A stretch of 64,000 nucleotides of DNA. Source: Anaerolineales bacterium. Lineage in GTDB: Bacteria > Chloroflexota > Anaerolineae > Anaerolineales > Villigracilaceae. Position 1 is the first letter of the stretch; every line of letters starts with the position of its first letter. The stretch lies in NCBI GenBank assembly GCA_020634885.1, contig JACKAW010000009.1, forward strand, positions 1 through 64,000. The letters are read 5' to 3'. The position numbers and the translations under genes were made by a program. This document shows positions 56,970-64,000 of this stretch, piece by piece. The notes beneath the pieces were generated by a model. The model did not search any database. It was given only the letters and a program-made list of their open reading frames with translations, and was not told the DNA's origin.

Positions 56970-57395
56970 ATGCACAAATACGACGAATTCACCCATAACC
57001 AACTCATGCCTCTTCTCGAACCCGGGGAAGGGATCGAACTCACAGGCTTTCTCTTCACCCAAACCGTGAGCGGAGTGATCGCCAGCCGAGGCTTAAGCCT
57101 GCTCGGCGGCGGCTACTTCTTCGCCGCCCTCACCCGCAGACGTTTGTTCCTGATCGCCACCGAAATGGGTGTCACCACGCTGAAAATGCTAAACAAAAAA
57201 ACCAGCGAGATCGCGTTGACAGAGATTCGATCCATCAAGCCGAGCGGATTCTTAAACCAGAAAATGATCGCCATCGAGCTCAAAGATGGCAGCACACTCG
57301 TCTTCCGTCTGAACACACTGGCAACCCACTATGCCGCCGGTCAAAAACACTTCATTGACCAATTGATCCAATTTCAAAAATCAGCAAACCTGTAA
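56970..57395 (+). CDS. PH-domain-like small protein
   Basis: 141 residues, cytosolic or membrane-associated. FFAALTRRRLFLIATEMGVT, IALTEIRSIKPSGFLNQKMI and AIELKDGSTLVFRL form the strand pattern of bacterial PH-like domains. Function unknown. Two bases after the acetolactate decarboxylase gene, so coupled to it; function may or may not be related. Confidence 0.65.
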   Translation: MHKYDEFTHNQLMPLLEPGEGIELTGFLFTQTVSGVIASRGLSLLGGGYFFAALTRRRLFLIATEMGVTTLKMLNKKTSEIALTEIRSIKPSGFLNQKMIAIELKDGSTLVFRLNTLATHYAAGQKHFIDQLIQFQKSANL

Positions 57396-57439
57396 GGGCG
57401 CGGCTTTCAAGAACACCTTGTAAAAAATGGGGTAAAAAT

Positions 57440-57465
57440 GACAGGGGCAAGCCCTGTCCCTACTC
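57440..57465. repeat. GC-rich hairpin between convergent genes, of the GTAGGG type
   Basis: GACAGGG / CCCTGTC stem (57440-57446, 57452-57458) around GCAAG, followed by CCTAC. It overlaps the end of the SGNH-like gene. The sequence between 57396 and 57439 has only a short fragment of the same type (GTAAGGGCGCGG). Likely a dispersed repeat acting as a terminator. Confidence 0.5.
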
Positions 57466-58422
57466 TCTTGTTACCGTGCGCCAAACAATGTTCAAGGCTT
57501 CCAAACCGGTTTCGCGGTGTATCGCCTTCGCATCCTCTGTCAAATAAATATCACCCTGAAGCGGTCTATCCTGGCGGGTGTAAAGCCCGCGGTTGGGCAA
57601 GCCTGAAACCGCCGCCCAAAAATTCCACAATGGCAGATCGTATTCGGCAGAGAGTAGCGCCATATCGCGGTTAACGCGATTATCTTTTTCGCGGTTATCG
57701 GCTTTGGTGGCAAGGATAGGCACTACCCCCTGTTCCAATAACTGATCGATCACACGCCGTAAATACTCGGTATTACGAGACTCAAAATGGGAACCGATCT
57801 GAATGATCACAAATGACGGACGATGCACACGCAACTCACAACTCACTGGCGTTTCACCAGACTCACAGCCATACTCACCACGATGCCACTGGTCCCACAA
57901 CAACGCGCCGGGTGTGGTGCCATCTTGCGCCGTGGAGCTTTCGCGGTTGAACGAGCCGCTGAAATGCGCCACGGTCTCTTGCAGTTCAGGTGAAAGGCTC
58001 GCCACCAAAGCCGCATCTGTTTCGTACAAACCAAAAAATTCGTCAGGGCGTGCCTGGCAATCACCAAAGATGGAAAAGGCATTGGGATCGTTACCAAGGA
58101 CAAGCCCGCGTTCGTAAATGGCGCGCAGATTCGTCTCCGGCTCCGGCTGGACCGGGAGACTCATCCACTCATTATCATTTGCCGTCACTGTAACCGTTGC
58201 GGACTCGATCACCGCAGTGGGCTCAACCATCGGCGTGGATGTTGCCTGCTTTATCCGCGTCGCCTCTGCCGTGACCGTGGGCTGACTCTGCGAAGTGACG
58301 TCGTACCTCGGCGTGGGAATGACTCGGGCAGGCGTTTCCGTTTGCAACGGAGCCTCAGGCAGAGTGGTTTGAGGGGTACAAGCGATGAGGATAACCAATA
58401 AAAGAAGAAAAAGTTTTTTCAT
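57460..58422 (-). CDS. Lipoprotein with SGNH-hydrolase-like domain
   Basis: 320 residues. Signal peptide with lipobox (MKKLFLLLLVILIAC, Cys-15), followed by a Thr/Pro-rich linker of about 70 residues (TETPARVIPTPRYDVTSQ). The main domain starts at RAIYERGLVLGNDPNAFSIF, then GDCQA takes the place of block I of SGNH/GDSL hydrolases; SFVIIQIGSHFE and VVPILATKADNRE are like blocks III-IV, and KAIHRETG may be block V. The usual Ser in GDS is not evident (GDCQ), so activity is uncertain. The start codon is set by the signal peptide. Confidence 0.65.
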   Translation of the reverse strand: MKKLFLLLLVILIACTPQTTLPEAPLQTETPARVIPTPRYDVTSQSQPTVTAEATRIKQATSTPMVEPTAVIESATVTVTANDNEWMSLPVQPEPETNLRAIYERGLVLGNDPNAFSIFGDCQARPDEFFGLYETDAALVASLSPELQETVAHFSGSFNRESSTAQDGTTPGALLWDQWHRGEYGCESGETPVSCELRVHRPSFVIIQIGSHFESRNTEYLRRVIDQLLEQGVVPILATKADNREKDNRVNRDMALLSAEYDLPLWNFWAAVSGLPNRGLYTRQDRPLQGDIYLTEDAKAIHRETGLEALNIVWRTVTRE

Positions 58423-58446
58423 TTCAAAAATAATTCGGTGGCGGCA

Positions 58447-58580
58447 GGGGCGACCCGTCAACATCCATTAGAACCTCGTTGCTCAAAGAGAGGATCGCCC
58501 TATGGACGGGCAACCTTCTTAGCAAAGGGCGATCCTCCCTTTATGACGATGCGATTTGTAAAATCCTGACGGATCGCCCC
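58447..58580. repeat. Nested GGGGCGA inverted repeats between two minus-strand genes
   Basis: Outer arms GGGGCGACCCGTCA (58447-58460) and TGACGGATCGCCCC (58567-58580) match in 13 of 14 positions. Inner arms GAGGATCGCCCT (58490-58501) and AGGGCGATCCTC (58526-58537) match exactly. The right end touches the stop codon of the phosphatase gene. Likely the same dispersed family as at 36857. Confidence 0.65.
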
Positions 58581-59023
58581 TACGTGTTCCATACCTCGGC
58601 AAATTTCAAAATGCGCGGACGGATGTAGTACGCATCCGGGTCGGCTTGCGGACGTTTGGACTTGATCAACGCCATTGCCTCCAACGGATTCATTCCCTGT
58701 GCGATCAGCACACACGCGCCCATCGTCACGCCGCGATGAGCGCCATAGGCACAATGCGCAAAGACCTTTCCGCCGCTTTGAATCGTTTCGAGCGCCGCTT
58801 TTGCACCGCGGATGAGCGGCTTGATAGGAATCGGTATCAGCGGTGTATCAAAGGTTGGGAGCCAGAGCCGCTCAATGGGAGTCGGATGCGGGTCGTGGTG
58901 GGGCATCCGCTCGAAGCGCATGTTAAGCACGAGGCGCACACCCAAATCCCGCAACGTATCGTAATCCTTTTTGTGCGGCGTGGTGCCGATGAAAAGGTCT
59001 GAAGTAATGTGTGAAAAGTTCAT
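58580..59023 (-). CDS. Dual-specificity protein phosphatase-like protein
   Basis: 147 residues. The cysteine phosphatase loop is HCAYGAHRG (C-x5-R), with a catalytic Asp probably in WLPTFDTPL. The fold elements SHITSDLFIGTTPHKKDYD and ALIKSKRPQADPD fit the dual-specificity phosphatase group. It would remove phosphate from phosphotyrosine/serine or a lipid. The Ser/Thr kinases in the window are possible partners but far away. Divergent from the carboxyltransferase gene, 44 bases apart. Confidence 0.85.
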   Translation of the reverse strand: MNFSHITSDLFIGTTPHKKDYDTLRDLGVRLVLNMRFERMPHHDPHPTPIERLWLPTFDTPLIPIPIKPLIRGAKAALETIQSGGKVFAHCAYGAHRGVTMGACVLIAQGMNPLEAMALIKSKRPQADPDAYYIRPRILKFAEVWNT

Positions 59024-59036
59024 GCGAAAAGGATAA

Positions 59037-59063
59037 CATGGATGGCAAGAGGAAGTAAAATTG
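59037..59063 (+). promoter_or_regulatory. Possible leaderless promoter of the acyl-CoA carboxylase operon
   Basis: ATAACA, 17-bp spacer, TAAAAT, with six bases to the ATG at 59068. The -35 matches consensus in four of six positions. No ribosome site is at the proper distance. Confidence 0.4.
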
Positions 59064-59067
59064 GGGA

Positions 59068-60690
59068 ATGGAAACCCTTTCCTCCGCCCTTGAACCGCAA
59101 TCCCCCGAATTCAAAGCTAATACAGAACACAACAAAGCCCTTGCTCAAGAACTCAAGAAACACCTTGCTCACGTCCGCGAAGGTGGCGGCGAGAAATATC
59201 GCAAACGCCACGAAGAGCAGGGCAAGTTGTTCGTGCGCGAACGCATCGAACGCCTGCTCGACCCAGGCGCGCCTTTCCTTGAACTCTCGGCATTAGCGGC
59301 GCACAATCTCTACAATGGCGAAGCCCCGGGCGCGGGCATTGTTACCGGCATTGGGCGCATCTCGAATCGTGAAGCGCTCATCATCGCCAACGACGCCACC
59401 GTCAAAGGCGGCTCATACTTCCCGATGACGGTCAAAAAGCATTTGCGCGCCCAGCAGATCGCCGAAGAAAATCATTTGCCCTGCCTCTACCTCGTAGACT
59501 CTGGCGGGGCAAATTTGCCTTTTCAAGATGAAGTCTTCCCCGACGTCAATCACTTTGGGCGCATTTTCTACAACCAGGCACGCATGTCTGCCAAGCGCAT
59601 TCCGCAGATCGCGGCGGTGATGGGAAGTTGCACAGCGGGTGGCGCATACGTCCCTGCGATGAGTGATGAAGCCATCATCGTCAAAGGCGCAGGGACTATT
59701 TTTCTCGGCGGCCCGCCGCTCGTCAAAGCCGCGACGGGGGAGGATGTCACAGCCGAAGAATTGGGCGGCGCGGATGTCCACACGCGCAAGAGCGGCGTGG
59801 CAGATCATTTTGCGGAAGACGATGACCACGCGCTTGAAATTCTACGCTCGATTGTTGAAACTCTTCCGCGCGGACACGTGCATTCGCATCTTTCCGCGCT
59901 GGATGTGGCTCCACCTGAGGAGCCTTTATACCCCGCCGACGAGTTGTACGGCGTCCTGCCGCGCACCTTCAAAGAGTCCTTCGACGTCCGCGAGATCATC
60001 GCACGCATTGTAGATGGAAGCAAATTCCGCGAGTTCAAATCGCGCTACGGCACAACCCTGGTCTGTGGCTTTGCCCGCATCCACGGCTACCCCGTCGGCA
60101 TCATCGCCAACAACGGAGTCTTGTTCAGCGAGTCTGCGCTCAAAGGCACACACTTCATCGAACTGTGCGACCAACGCGGCATTCCGCTCATCTTCTTGCA
60201 GAACATCACTGGTTTCATGGTCGGCAAGGAATACGAAACCGGCGGCATCGCCAAAGATGGCGCGAAGATGGTTCACGCTGTGGCAACGACCCGCGTCCCC
60301 AAACTGACCATCGTCATCGGCGGTTCGTTTGGCGCGGGCAACTACGCCATGGCGGGGCGCGCCTATGGCTCCAACTTCTTGTGGATGTGGCCCAATGCGA
60401 GAATCAGCGTGATGGGCGGGGAACAAGCTGCGAATGTGATGCTCACCATCAAACAAGATCAACTCGTCCGCGAGGGCAAACCAACTCTCAGCGCGGAAGA
60501 GGCGGAAGAGTTCAAACGTCCGCTGTTGGAGAAATACGAACGTGAGGGTAGTCCTTATCATTCCTCGGCACGAATCTGGGATGACGGCGTCATCGACCCG
60601 GCAGATACCCGTCAAGTGTTGGGGTTGGCATTGTCGGTTGTGTTGAATGCGCCAAAAGAAGATGGCGGCTTTGGGGTGTTTAGAATGTAG
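59068..60690 (+). CDS. Acyl-CoA carboxylase, carboxyltransferase subunit (methylcrotonyl-CoA type)
   Basis: 540 residues, cytosolic, carries out the transfer of carboxyl from biotin to an acyl-CoA. The crotonase-like halves are complete: GKLFVRERIERLLDPGAPFL, ANDATVKGGSYFPMTVKKH, LVDSGGANLPFQDEVFPD, MGSCTAGGAYVPAMSDE, FLQNITGFMVGKEYE and GGSFGAGNYAMAGRAY. The KGGSYFPMTVKKHLRAQ segment is characteristic of the 3-methylcrotonyl-CoA carboxylase beta subunit (leucine breakdown); propionyl-CoA carboxylase is the other option. The matching biotin carboxylase begins at 63447. Its stop codon lies in the left repeat of the 60.7-61.2 kb cassette. Confidence 0.9.
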   Translation: METLSSALEPQSPEFKANTEHNKALAQELKKHLAHVREGGGEKYRKRHEEQGKLFVRERIERLLDPGAPFLELSALAAHNLYNGEAPGAGIVTGIGRISNREALIIANDATVKGGSYFPMTVKKHLRAQQIAEENHLPCLYLVDSGGANLPFQDEVFPDVNHFGRIFYNQARMSAKRIPQIAAVMGSCTAGGAYVPAMSDEAIIVKGAGTIFLGGPPLVKAATGEDVTAEELGGADVHTRKSGVADHFAEDDDHALEILRSIVETLPRGHVHSHLSALDVAPPEEPLYPADELYGVLPRTFKESFDVREIIARIVDGSKFREFKSRYGTTLVCGFARIHGYPVGIIANNGVLFSESALKGTHFIELCDQRGIPLIFLQNITGFMVGKEYETGGIAKDGAKMVHAVATTRVPKLTIVIGGSFGAGNYAMAGRAYGSNFLWMWPNARISVMGGEQAANVMLTIKQDQLVREGKPTLSAEEAEEFKRPLLEKYEREGSPYHSSARIWDDGVIDPADTRQVLGLALSVVLNAPKEDGGFGVFRM

Positions 60691-60711
60691 AAAGTAGAAA
60701 GTGGTGAGTGG
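60687..60711 (+). repeat. Left inverted repeat of the four-helix-bundle cassette
   Basis: Tandem heptamer-like units GTAGAAA, GTAGAAA, GTGGTGA, GTGG. Bases 60692-60711 (AAGTAGAAAGTGGTGAGTGG) are the exact complement of 61196-61215. It overlaps the stop codon of the carboxyltransferase gene. Confidence 0.75.
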
Positions 60712-60720
60712 AGAATTGGC

Positions 60721-61194
60721 ATGAAGTATGTTGAATGGCAGGCAAGTGTTCCCGATGAGATTAAAGGCGATTCGCTGTGGAGATTGGAAGTTTATCGCCT
60801 TGCCTTGTTTTCAGCCGATATTTCCTGGCAGGATGCTCTTGCATTAAACAAAACGCCCCTCACCCGCGATCTGGCAGACCAACTTTATCGTGCTGTTTGT
60901 TCTATATCAGCAAATATTGCAGAAGGCTATTCCCGTTCCACTGGCAAAGACCGTGCTCGTTTCCTTGAGTACTCCCTCGGCTCTGCAAGAGAAGCGAGAG
61001 ATTGGTATTTCAAATCTCACCACACATTGAAAGAAGATGTTATAAAGCATCGAATTGGTTTATTGACACAGATCATCAAAATGCTAAGCATCCTTACTCC
61101 CAATCAACGCCAAAAAGGCATCCGCGAAGAACAGTCCGAATATGTAACTCAATCATCAAGCTTCAATCTCGATTCAGAAACCCCACTCCCATAA
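60721..61194 (+). CDS. Four-helix-bundle protein of the 23S rRNA intervening-sequence type
   Basis: 157 residues. The centre shows the typical family stretch: LEVYRLALFSADISW, LADQLYRAVCSISANIAEGY, SRSTGKDRARFLEYSLGSAR, EARDWYFKSHH. The family occurs inside 23S rRNA intervening sequences and as a stray gene across bacteria; avd, its relative, is part of diversity-generating retroelements. No reverse transcriptase is here. The C-terminal 40 residues are Gln/Ser-rich and likely loose. The gene is flanked by perfect 20-bp inverted repeats and sits in the carboxylase operon, as if inserted. The ATG has weak GGAGAA. Confidence 0.85.
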   Translation: MKYVEWQASVPDEIKGDSLWRLEVYRLALFSADISWQDALALNKTPLTRDLADQLYRAVCSISANIAEGYSRSTGKDRARFLEYSLGSAREARDWYFKSHHTLKEDVIKHRIGLLTQIIKMLSILTPNQRQKGIREEQSEYVTQSSSFNLDSETPLP

Positions 61195-61195
61195 C

Positions 61196-61215
61196 CCACT
61201 CACCACTTTCTACTT
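61196..61215 (-). repeat. Right inverted repeat of the four-helix-bundle cassette
   Basis: CCACTCACCACTTTCTACTT, the exact complement of 60692-60711. It ends three bases before the ATG of the DUF1579-like gene. Confidence 0.75.
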
Positions 61216-61218
61216 ACC

Positions 61219-61701
61219 ATGACTCACAAAGAATCCTCTCCCCATCACTTCCTCTCCCAACTCGCCGGTCACTGGCAGGGAACCTCCAAACTCTGGCTCG
61301 AACCAGATAAACTTGCCAATCAAGCCCCCATTGCCGGAACGGTCCAAATTATTCTTGAAGGACGTTACGCCCTCTTCCTGTATCAATCGTCCATCGAAGG
61401 GGAAGCGCAGCATGGCATGTTCACCTTCGGGTACAACACCGAACTCAACCGCTACGAAGCCTCATGGGTTGACTCGTTCCACACCAACACAGCCATCATG
61501 TTCTGCACCGGCAACGAAATGGATAACGGCTTCTTCGTCCTCGGCTCCTACCCCGACCCCACCGGCGGACCCGACTGGGGCTGGCGAACCGAAGTTATAT
61601 TATTGGGTCAGGAACTGATCGTCACCGCATACAACATCATGCCTGATGGAATGGAAGCCAAAGCAATAGAAATAACATTAAAACAGATCAAGGACAGCTA
61701 A
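61219..61701 (+). CDS. DUF1579-like protein
   Basis: 160 residues. The pattern FLSQLAGHWQGTSKLWLEPD, ILEGRYALFLYQSSIEGEAQ, HGMFTFGYNTELNRYEASWV and DNGFFVLGSYPDP is that of the DUF1579 family, small beta-barrel-like proteins of unknown function. No signal peptide. The ATG has no clear ribosome site, since the right repeat fills the space, so translation may be altered by the insertion. The methyltransferase gene starts five bases after its stop. Confidence 0.75.
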   Translation: MTHKESSPHHFLSQLAGHWQGTSKLWLEPDKLANQAPIAGTVQIILEGRYALFLYQSSIEGEAQHGMFTFGYNTELNRYEASWVDSFHTNTAIMFCTGNEMDNGFFVLGSYPDPTGGPDWGWRTEVILLGQELIVTAYNIMPDGMEAKAIEITLKQIKDS

Positions 61702-61706
61702 ACGCC

Positions 61707-62474
61707 ATGGCAAAAAATTATGAATATTACGGAATGATGGTCACATATTGGGATCTATTGCGCGGTGATACATCCGGTTGGGAAGACCGTGCCATGTTTA
61801 TCGAATTGATCAAAAAATATGGTCAACCCGTTTTGGATATCGGTTGTTCAAGCGGTCGTTTGCTCCTCGATTTCCTCGCACAAGGTATTGATGTGGACGG
61901 CGTCGATATTTCACCTGAAATGATTGCGCTTTGCGAAAAAAATGCCGCCAAGAAGAACCTCTCACCCAGGCTGTACACCCAAAGCATGGATGAATTAGAC
62001 CTGCCGCGAACATACAAGACCATCCTTATCCCATCCAGTTCGATCCAGCTATTATTAAAACCAAACCAACCTCAGCAGGCATTAAAGCGCTGTTTGGCGC
62101 ATCTTGAACCAGGCGGGGCGCTCATTTCGCCATTTATGACCCTCTGGGTGGAAGGCGACCCGCTTGACAGCGGCTTCACTCAAGAAGCCATCCGCCCCGA
62201 AGATGGGGTGACGATTCGCAGAACCGGATGGGCACGTTACAACCCTGAAACAAAAATGGAAGATACCCACGACACATGGGAAGCCCTCAAAAACGGAATA
62301 TTGGGTGAAAGCGAAGTTCACATACAAGCCCCTGCAACCCTGTCCTATACCCAGGTAGAAGCGCTTCAATTATTTAATGAAGCCGGTTTTTCCAAGGTTG
62401 AAATCTACAGCGAATTCACATTCAACCCGGCCAAACCTCAAGACACACTCTTCACACTGGTAGGGATCAAATGA
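61707..62474 (+). CDS. SAM-dependent methyltransferase
   Basis: 255 residues, class I Rossmann fold. Motif I VLDIGCSSGRLLLDFLAQG at about residue 47, motif II VDGVDISPEMIALCEKNA, then SSSIQLLLKPNQPQQALKRC and HLEPGGALISPF. Substrate unknown. It overlaps the following epimerase gene by four bases (ATGA), so the two are coupled. Confidence 0.85.
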   Translation: MAKNYEYYGMMVTYWDLLRGDTSGWEDRAMFIELIKKYGQPVLDIGCSSGRLLLDFLAQGIDVDGVDISPEMIALCEKNAAKKNLSPRLYTQSMDELDLPRTYKTILIPSSSIQLLLKPNQPQQALKRCLAHLEPGGALISPFMTLWVEGDPLDSGFTQEAIRPEDGVTIRRTGWARYNPETKMEDTHDTWEALKNGILGESEVHIQAPATLSYTQVEALQLFNEAGFSKVEIYSEFTFNPAKPQDTLFTLVGIK

Positions 62475-63457
62475 AAATCCTCATACTCGGCGGAACACGA
62501 TTCGTGGGACGGCACATTGTCACACTGGCGCGCGCCATGCGGCACGAACTGACCCTCTTCAACCGCAATCAAAGCACCCCAGGGCTTTTCCGTCGTATCG
62601 CCACACCGATCCATGGTGACCGCGAAACCGACCTCGACAAGCTGCAAGGCGAATGGGATGTGGTGATCGATACCTGCGGCTACCTGCCGCGCATCGTCAA
62701 AAAATCTGCCGAGTTTTTAAAAGACAGGGTCGGGCGTTACGTCTTCATCTCCAGCATATCGGTCTATGCCGATTTCAAAAGGAACGGCATAGACGAAAGT
62801 TACCCGGTGGGCAAATTGCAAAACGAAAGCGTTGAAGAAATCACCGGCGAAACCTACGGTCCGCTTAAAGCGCTGTGTGAAAAAACCGTGCAAGATGTAT
62901 ACGGCGCAGAAGCCATCATCATCCGCCCGGGGCTTATTGTCGGACCGCATGACCCCACAGACCGCTTTACCTACTGGCCCGTCCGCATTGCACGCGGAGG
63001 CGATATTCTCGCCCCAGACCGCGCCGACGCCATGACCCAGATCATCGATGCCCGCGACCTCGCATTCTTCATCAACAACATTATTCTCAAAAGCGGCACA
63101 GGCACATTCAACGTCACCGGCAACCCCATCACGCTCAACACCATCTTTGAAACCTGTAAACGCGTCAGCAAAAGCGATGCCCGCTTCAAATGGGCGCCGG
63201 TGGAATTCCTTGAAAAACATCATGTTGAACCATGGAGCGATATGCCCGCATGGCTCCCTGAAACCGGGGAAAATGCAGGTGTTTCCAATGTAGATATCTC
63301 ACGCGCATTAAATGCCGGGCTCACCTTCACCCCGCTTGCGCAAACCATCAAAGATATTTACGAATGGGAAACCGAACGCCCCGCAGGCAGTGAACTAAAA
63401 GCAGGCTTGAAGCCCGAACGTGAAAAAGAATTACTGGAGTTGTTGCGTGTTCAATAA
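62471..63457 (+). CDS. NAD-dependent epimerase/dehydratase family protein
   Basis: 328 residues, extended SDR fold. MKILILGGTRFVGRHIVTLA holds the cofactor glycine motif, then VVIDTCGYLP, RYVFISSISVYADF and an altered catalytic pair: the Tyr/Lys of YGPLKALCE fit YxxxK. IIIRPGLIVGPHDPTDRFTY and AMTQIIDARDLAFFI complete the fold, close to atypical SDRs. Substrate unknown; nucleotide sugars are usual. Its end overlaps the biotin carboxylase start by 11 bases. Confidence 0.85.
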   Translation: MKILILGGTRFVGRHIVTLARAMRHELTLFNRNQSTPGLFRRIATPIHGDRETDLDKLQGEWDVVIDTCGYLPRIVKKSAEFLKDRVGRYVFISSISVYADFKRNGIDESYPVGKLQNESVEEITGETYGPLKALCEKTVQDVYGAEAIIIRPGLIVGPHDPTDRFTYWPVRIARGGDILAPDRADAMTQIIDARDLAFFINNIILKSGTGTFNVTGNPITLNTIFETCKRVSKSDARFKWAPVEFLEKHHVEPWSDMPAWLPETGENAGVSNVDISRALNAGLTFTPLAQTIKDIYEWETERPAGSELKAGLKPEREKELLELLRVQ

Positions 63458-64000
63458 AATCCTCATCGCCAATCGCGGCGAGATCGCCATTCGCATCATG
63501 CGCGCCTGCCGCGAACTCGGCATCCAAACCGTCGCCGTCTATTCCGATGCCGATAAAAACGCCCAACACGTTCAATTTGCAGATGAGGCGGTTCATATCG
63601 GCAATGCCGCGCCCAAAGAATCCTATTTGAATATGGATGTCTTGATCCAAGCCGCTCTCCACTCAAAAGCCGATGCCATCCACCCGGGCTATGGATTCCT
63701 CTCAGAGAACGCCTCTTTCGCCGCCGCAGTGGAAGCCGCAAACCTGACATTTATCGGCCCCTCAGCCGCTTCGATCCGCGCCATGGGCGATAAAGCCGAA
63801 TCAAAAATCCTGATGAAAAAAGCAGGCGTGCCCACCGTCCCCGGGCACGAAGGGCTGGAGACATACGAAGAATTTAAAAAAGCCGCAAAGGAAATTGGCT
63901 ACCCCGTTCTTATTAAAGCCTCGGCAGGCGGCGGCGGCAAAGGGATGAGGGTGGTCCATGCCGAAAACGAACTTCAAGAAGCCATCGAACTTGCCAGAAG
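63447..64000 (+). CDS. Acyl-CoA carboxylase, biotin carboxylase subunit (3' part outside the window)
   Basis: The first 184 residues are seen. GTG start at 63447 (VFNKILIANRGEIAIRIMRA) with GGAG seven bases before it. The N-terminal biotin-carboxylase domain (CRELGIQTVAVYSDADKNAQ, ADAIHPGYGFLSENASFA) leads to the ATP-grasp loop KASAGGGGKGMRVVHAENEL. It carboxylates biotin with ATP and bicarbonate. Together with the carboxyltransferase at 59068 it would form a methylcrotonyl-/propionyl-type carboxylase; whether a biotin-carrier domain is fused lies beyond the edge. Confidence 0.93.
   Translation, partial: MFNKILIANRGEIAIRIMRACRELGIQTVAVYSDADKNAQHVQFADEAVHIGNAAPKESYLNMDVLIQAALHSKADAIHPGYGFLSENASFAAAVEAANLTFIGPSAASIRAMGDKAESKILMKKAGVPTVPGHEGLETYEEFKKAAKEIGYPVLIKASAGGGGKGMRVVHAENELQEAIELAR

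Noticed and set aside
60721..61194. Diversity-generating retroelement (avd-like protein)
   Set aside because: No reverse transcriptase, template repeat or variable repeat is present nearby; the protein fits the 23S IVS type of four-helix bundle better.

Overview
The window looks like chromosomal DNA of a Chloroflexota bacterium, most likely of the class Anaerolineae. The reasons are Thr/Pro-rich 'PTPT' tails on exported proteins, a membrane-bound PIN/TRAM protein, Ser/Thr kinases with membrane modules, a bifunctional phosphoglucose/phosphomannose isomerase, and rpoC standing alone without rpoB beside it. This assignment is inference from gene content; no rRNA is present. Promoters of the sigma-70 type (TTGnnn, 16-17 bp, TAnnnT) can be read directly upstream of many genes. 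At a good number of starts the -10 box lies only 6-9 nt from the ATG, which points to leaderless mRNAs.

Layout: 1-8 kb (minus) holds a truncated TPR-like membrane protein, clpC, ppc and an ABC exporter. 8.2-10.9 kb (plus) holds a PIN/TRAM protein and cysS. 10.9-15.4 kb (minus) holds a UGT-type glycosyltransferase, a membrane Ser/Thr kinase, two tRNA-Ser genes and a DUF6174-like protein. 15.4-17 kb is a plus-strand FAD oxidoreductase, convergent with gyrA. 17-30.6 kb (minus) carries gyrA, an SH3 lipoprotein, a methyltransferase, rpoC with its own promoter and structured leader, and a MaoC-PBP1-zinc ribbon operon. 30.8-34.5 kb (plus) holds a large glycosidase-like protein and nhaA. 34.5-36.9 kb is a TetR-controlled DoxX/CDGSH/VOC cluster. 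36.9-46.3 kb (minus) holds pgi/pmi, an S10 carboxypeptidase, a DUF6688-like protein, rsmI, a PASTA-less Ser/Thr kinase, pyrB with an apparent leader-peptide attenuator, a nucleotidyltransferase and a deoxynucleoside kinase. 46.4-50.4 kb is a four-gene glycosyltransferase operon. 50.4-53.1 kb holds mutS2. 53.2-57.4 kb is a run of plus-strand genes (SDR, sulfatase, HAD phosphatase, acetolactate decarboxylase, PH-like). 57.5-59 kb holds an SGNH-like lipoprotein and a dual-specificity phosphatase. 59-64 kb is an acyl-CoA carboxylase operon that begins with the carboxyltransferase and ends, cut by the window edge, with the biotin carboxylase. It is interrupted by a four-helix-bundle gene bounded by 20-bp inverted repeats.

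The most notable non-gene structures are: (1) a pyrBI-like attenuator before pyrB, with a 29-codon leader ORF, a U-rich tract and a terminator containing the leader stop codon; (2) a family of degenerate tandem heptamer repeats, both intergenic and in frame inside linkers of MutS2, RsmI and a glycosyltransferase; (3) the inverted-repeat-bounded four-helix-bundle gene; (4) an rpoC-specific promoter and leader hairpin; (5) the divergent tetR/doxX operator covering both promoters. No CRISPR array, prophage, insertion sequence or rRNA operon was seen.
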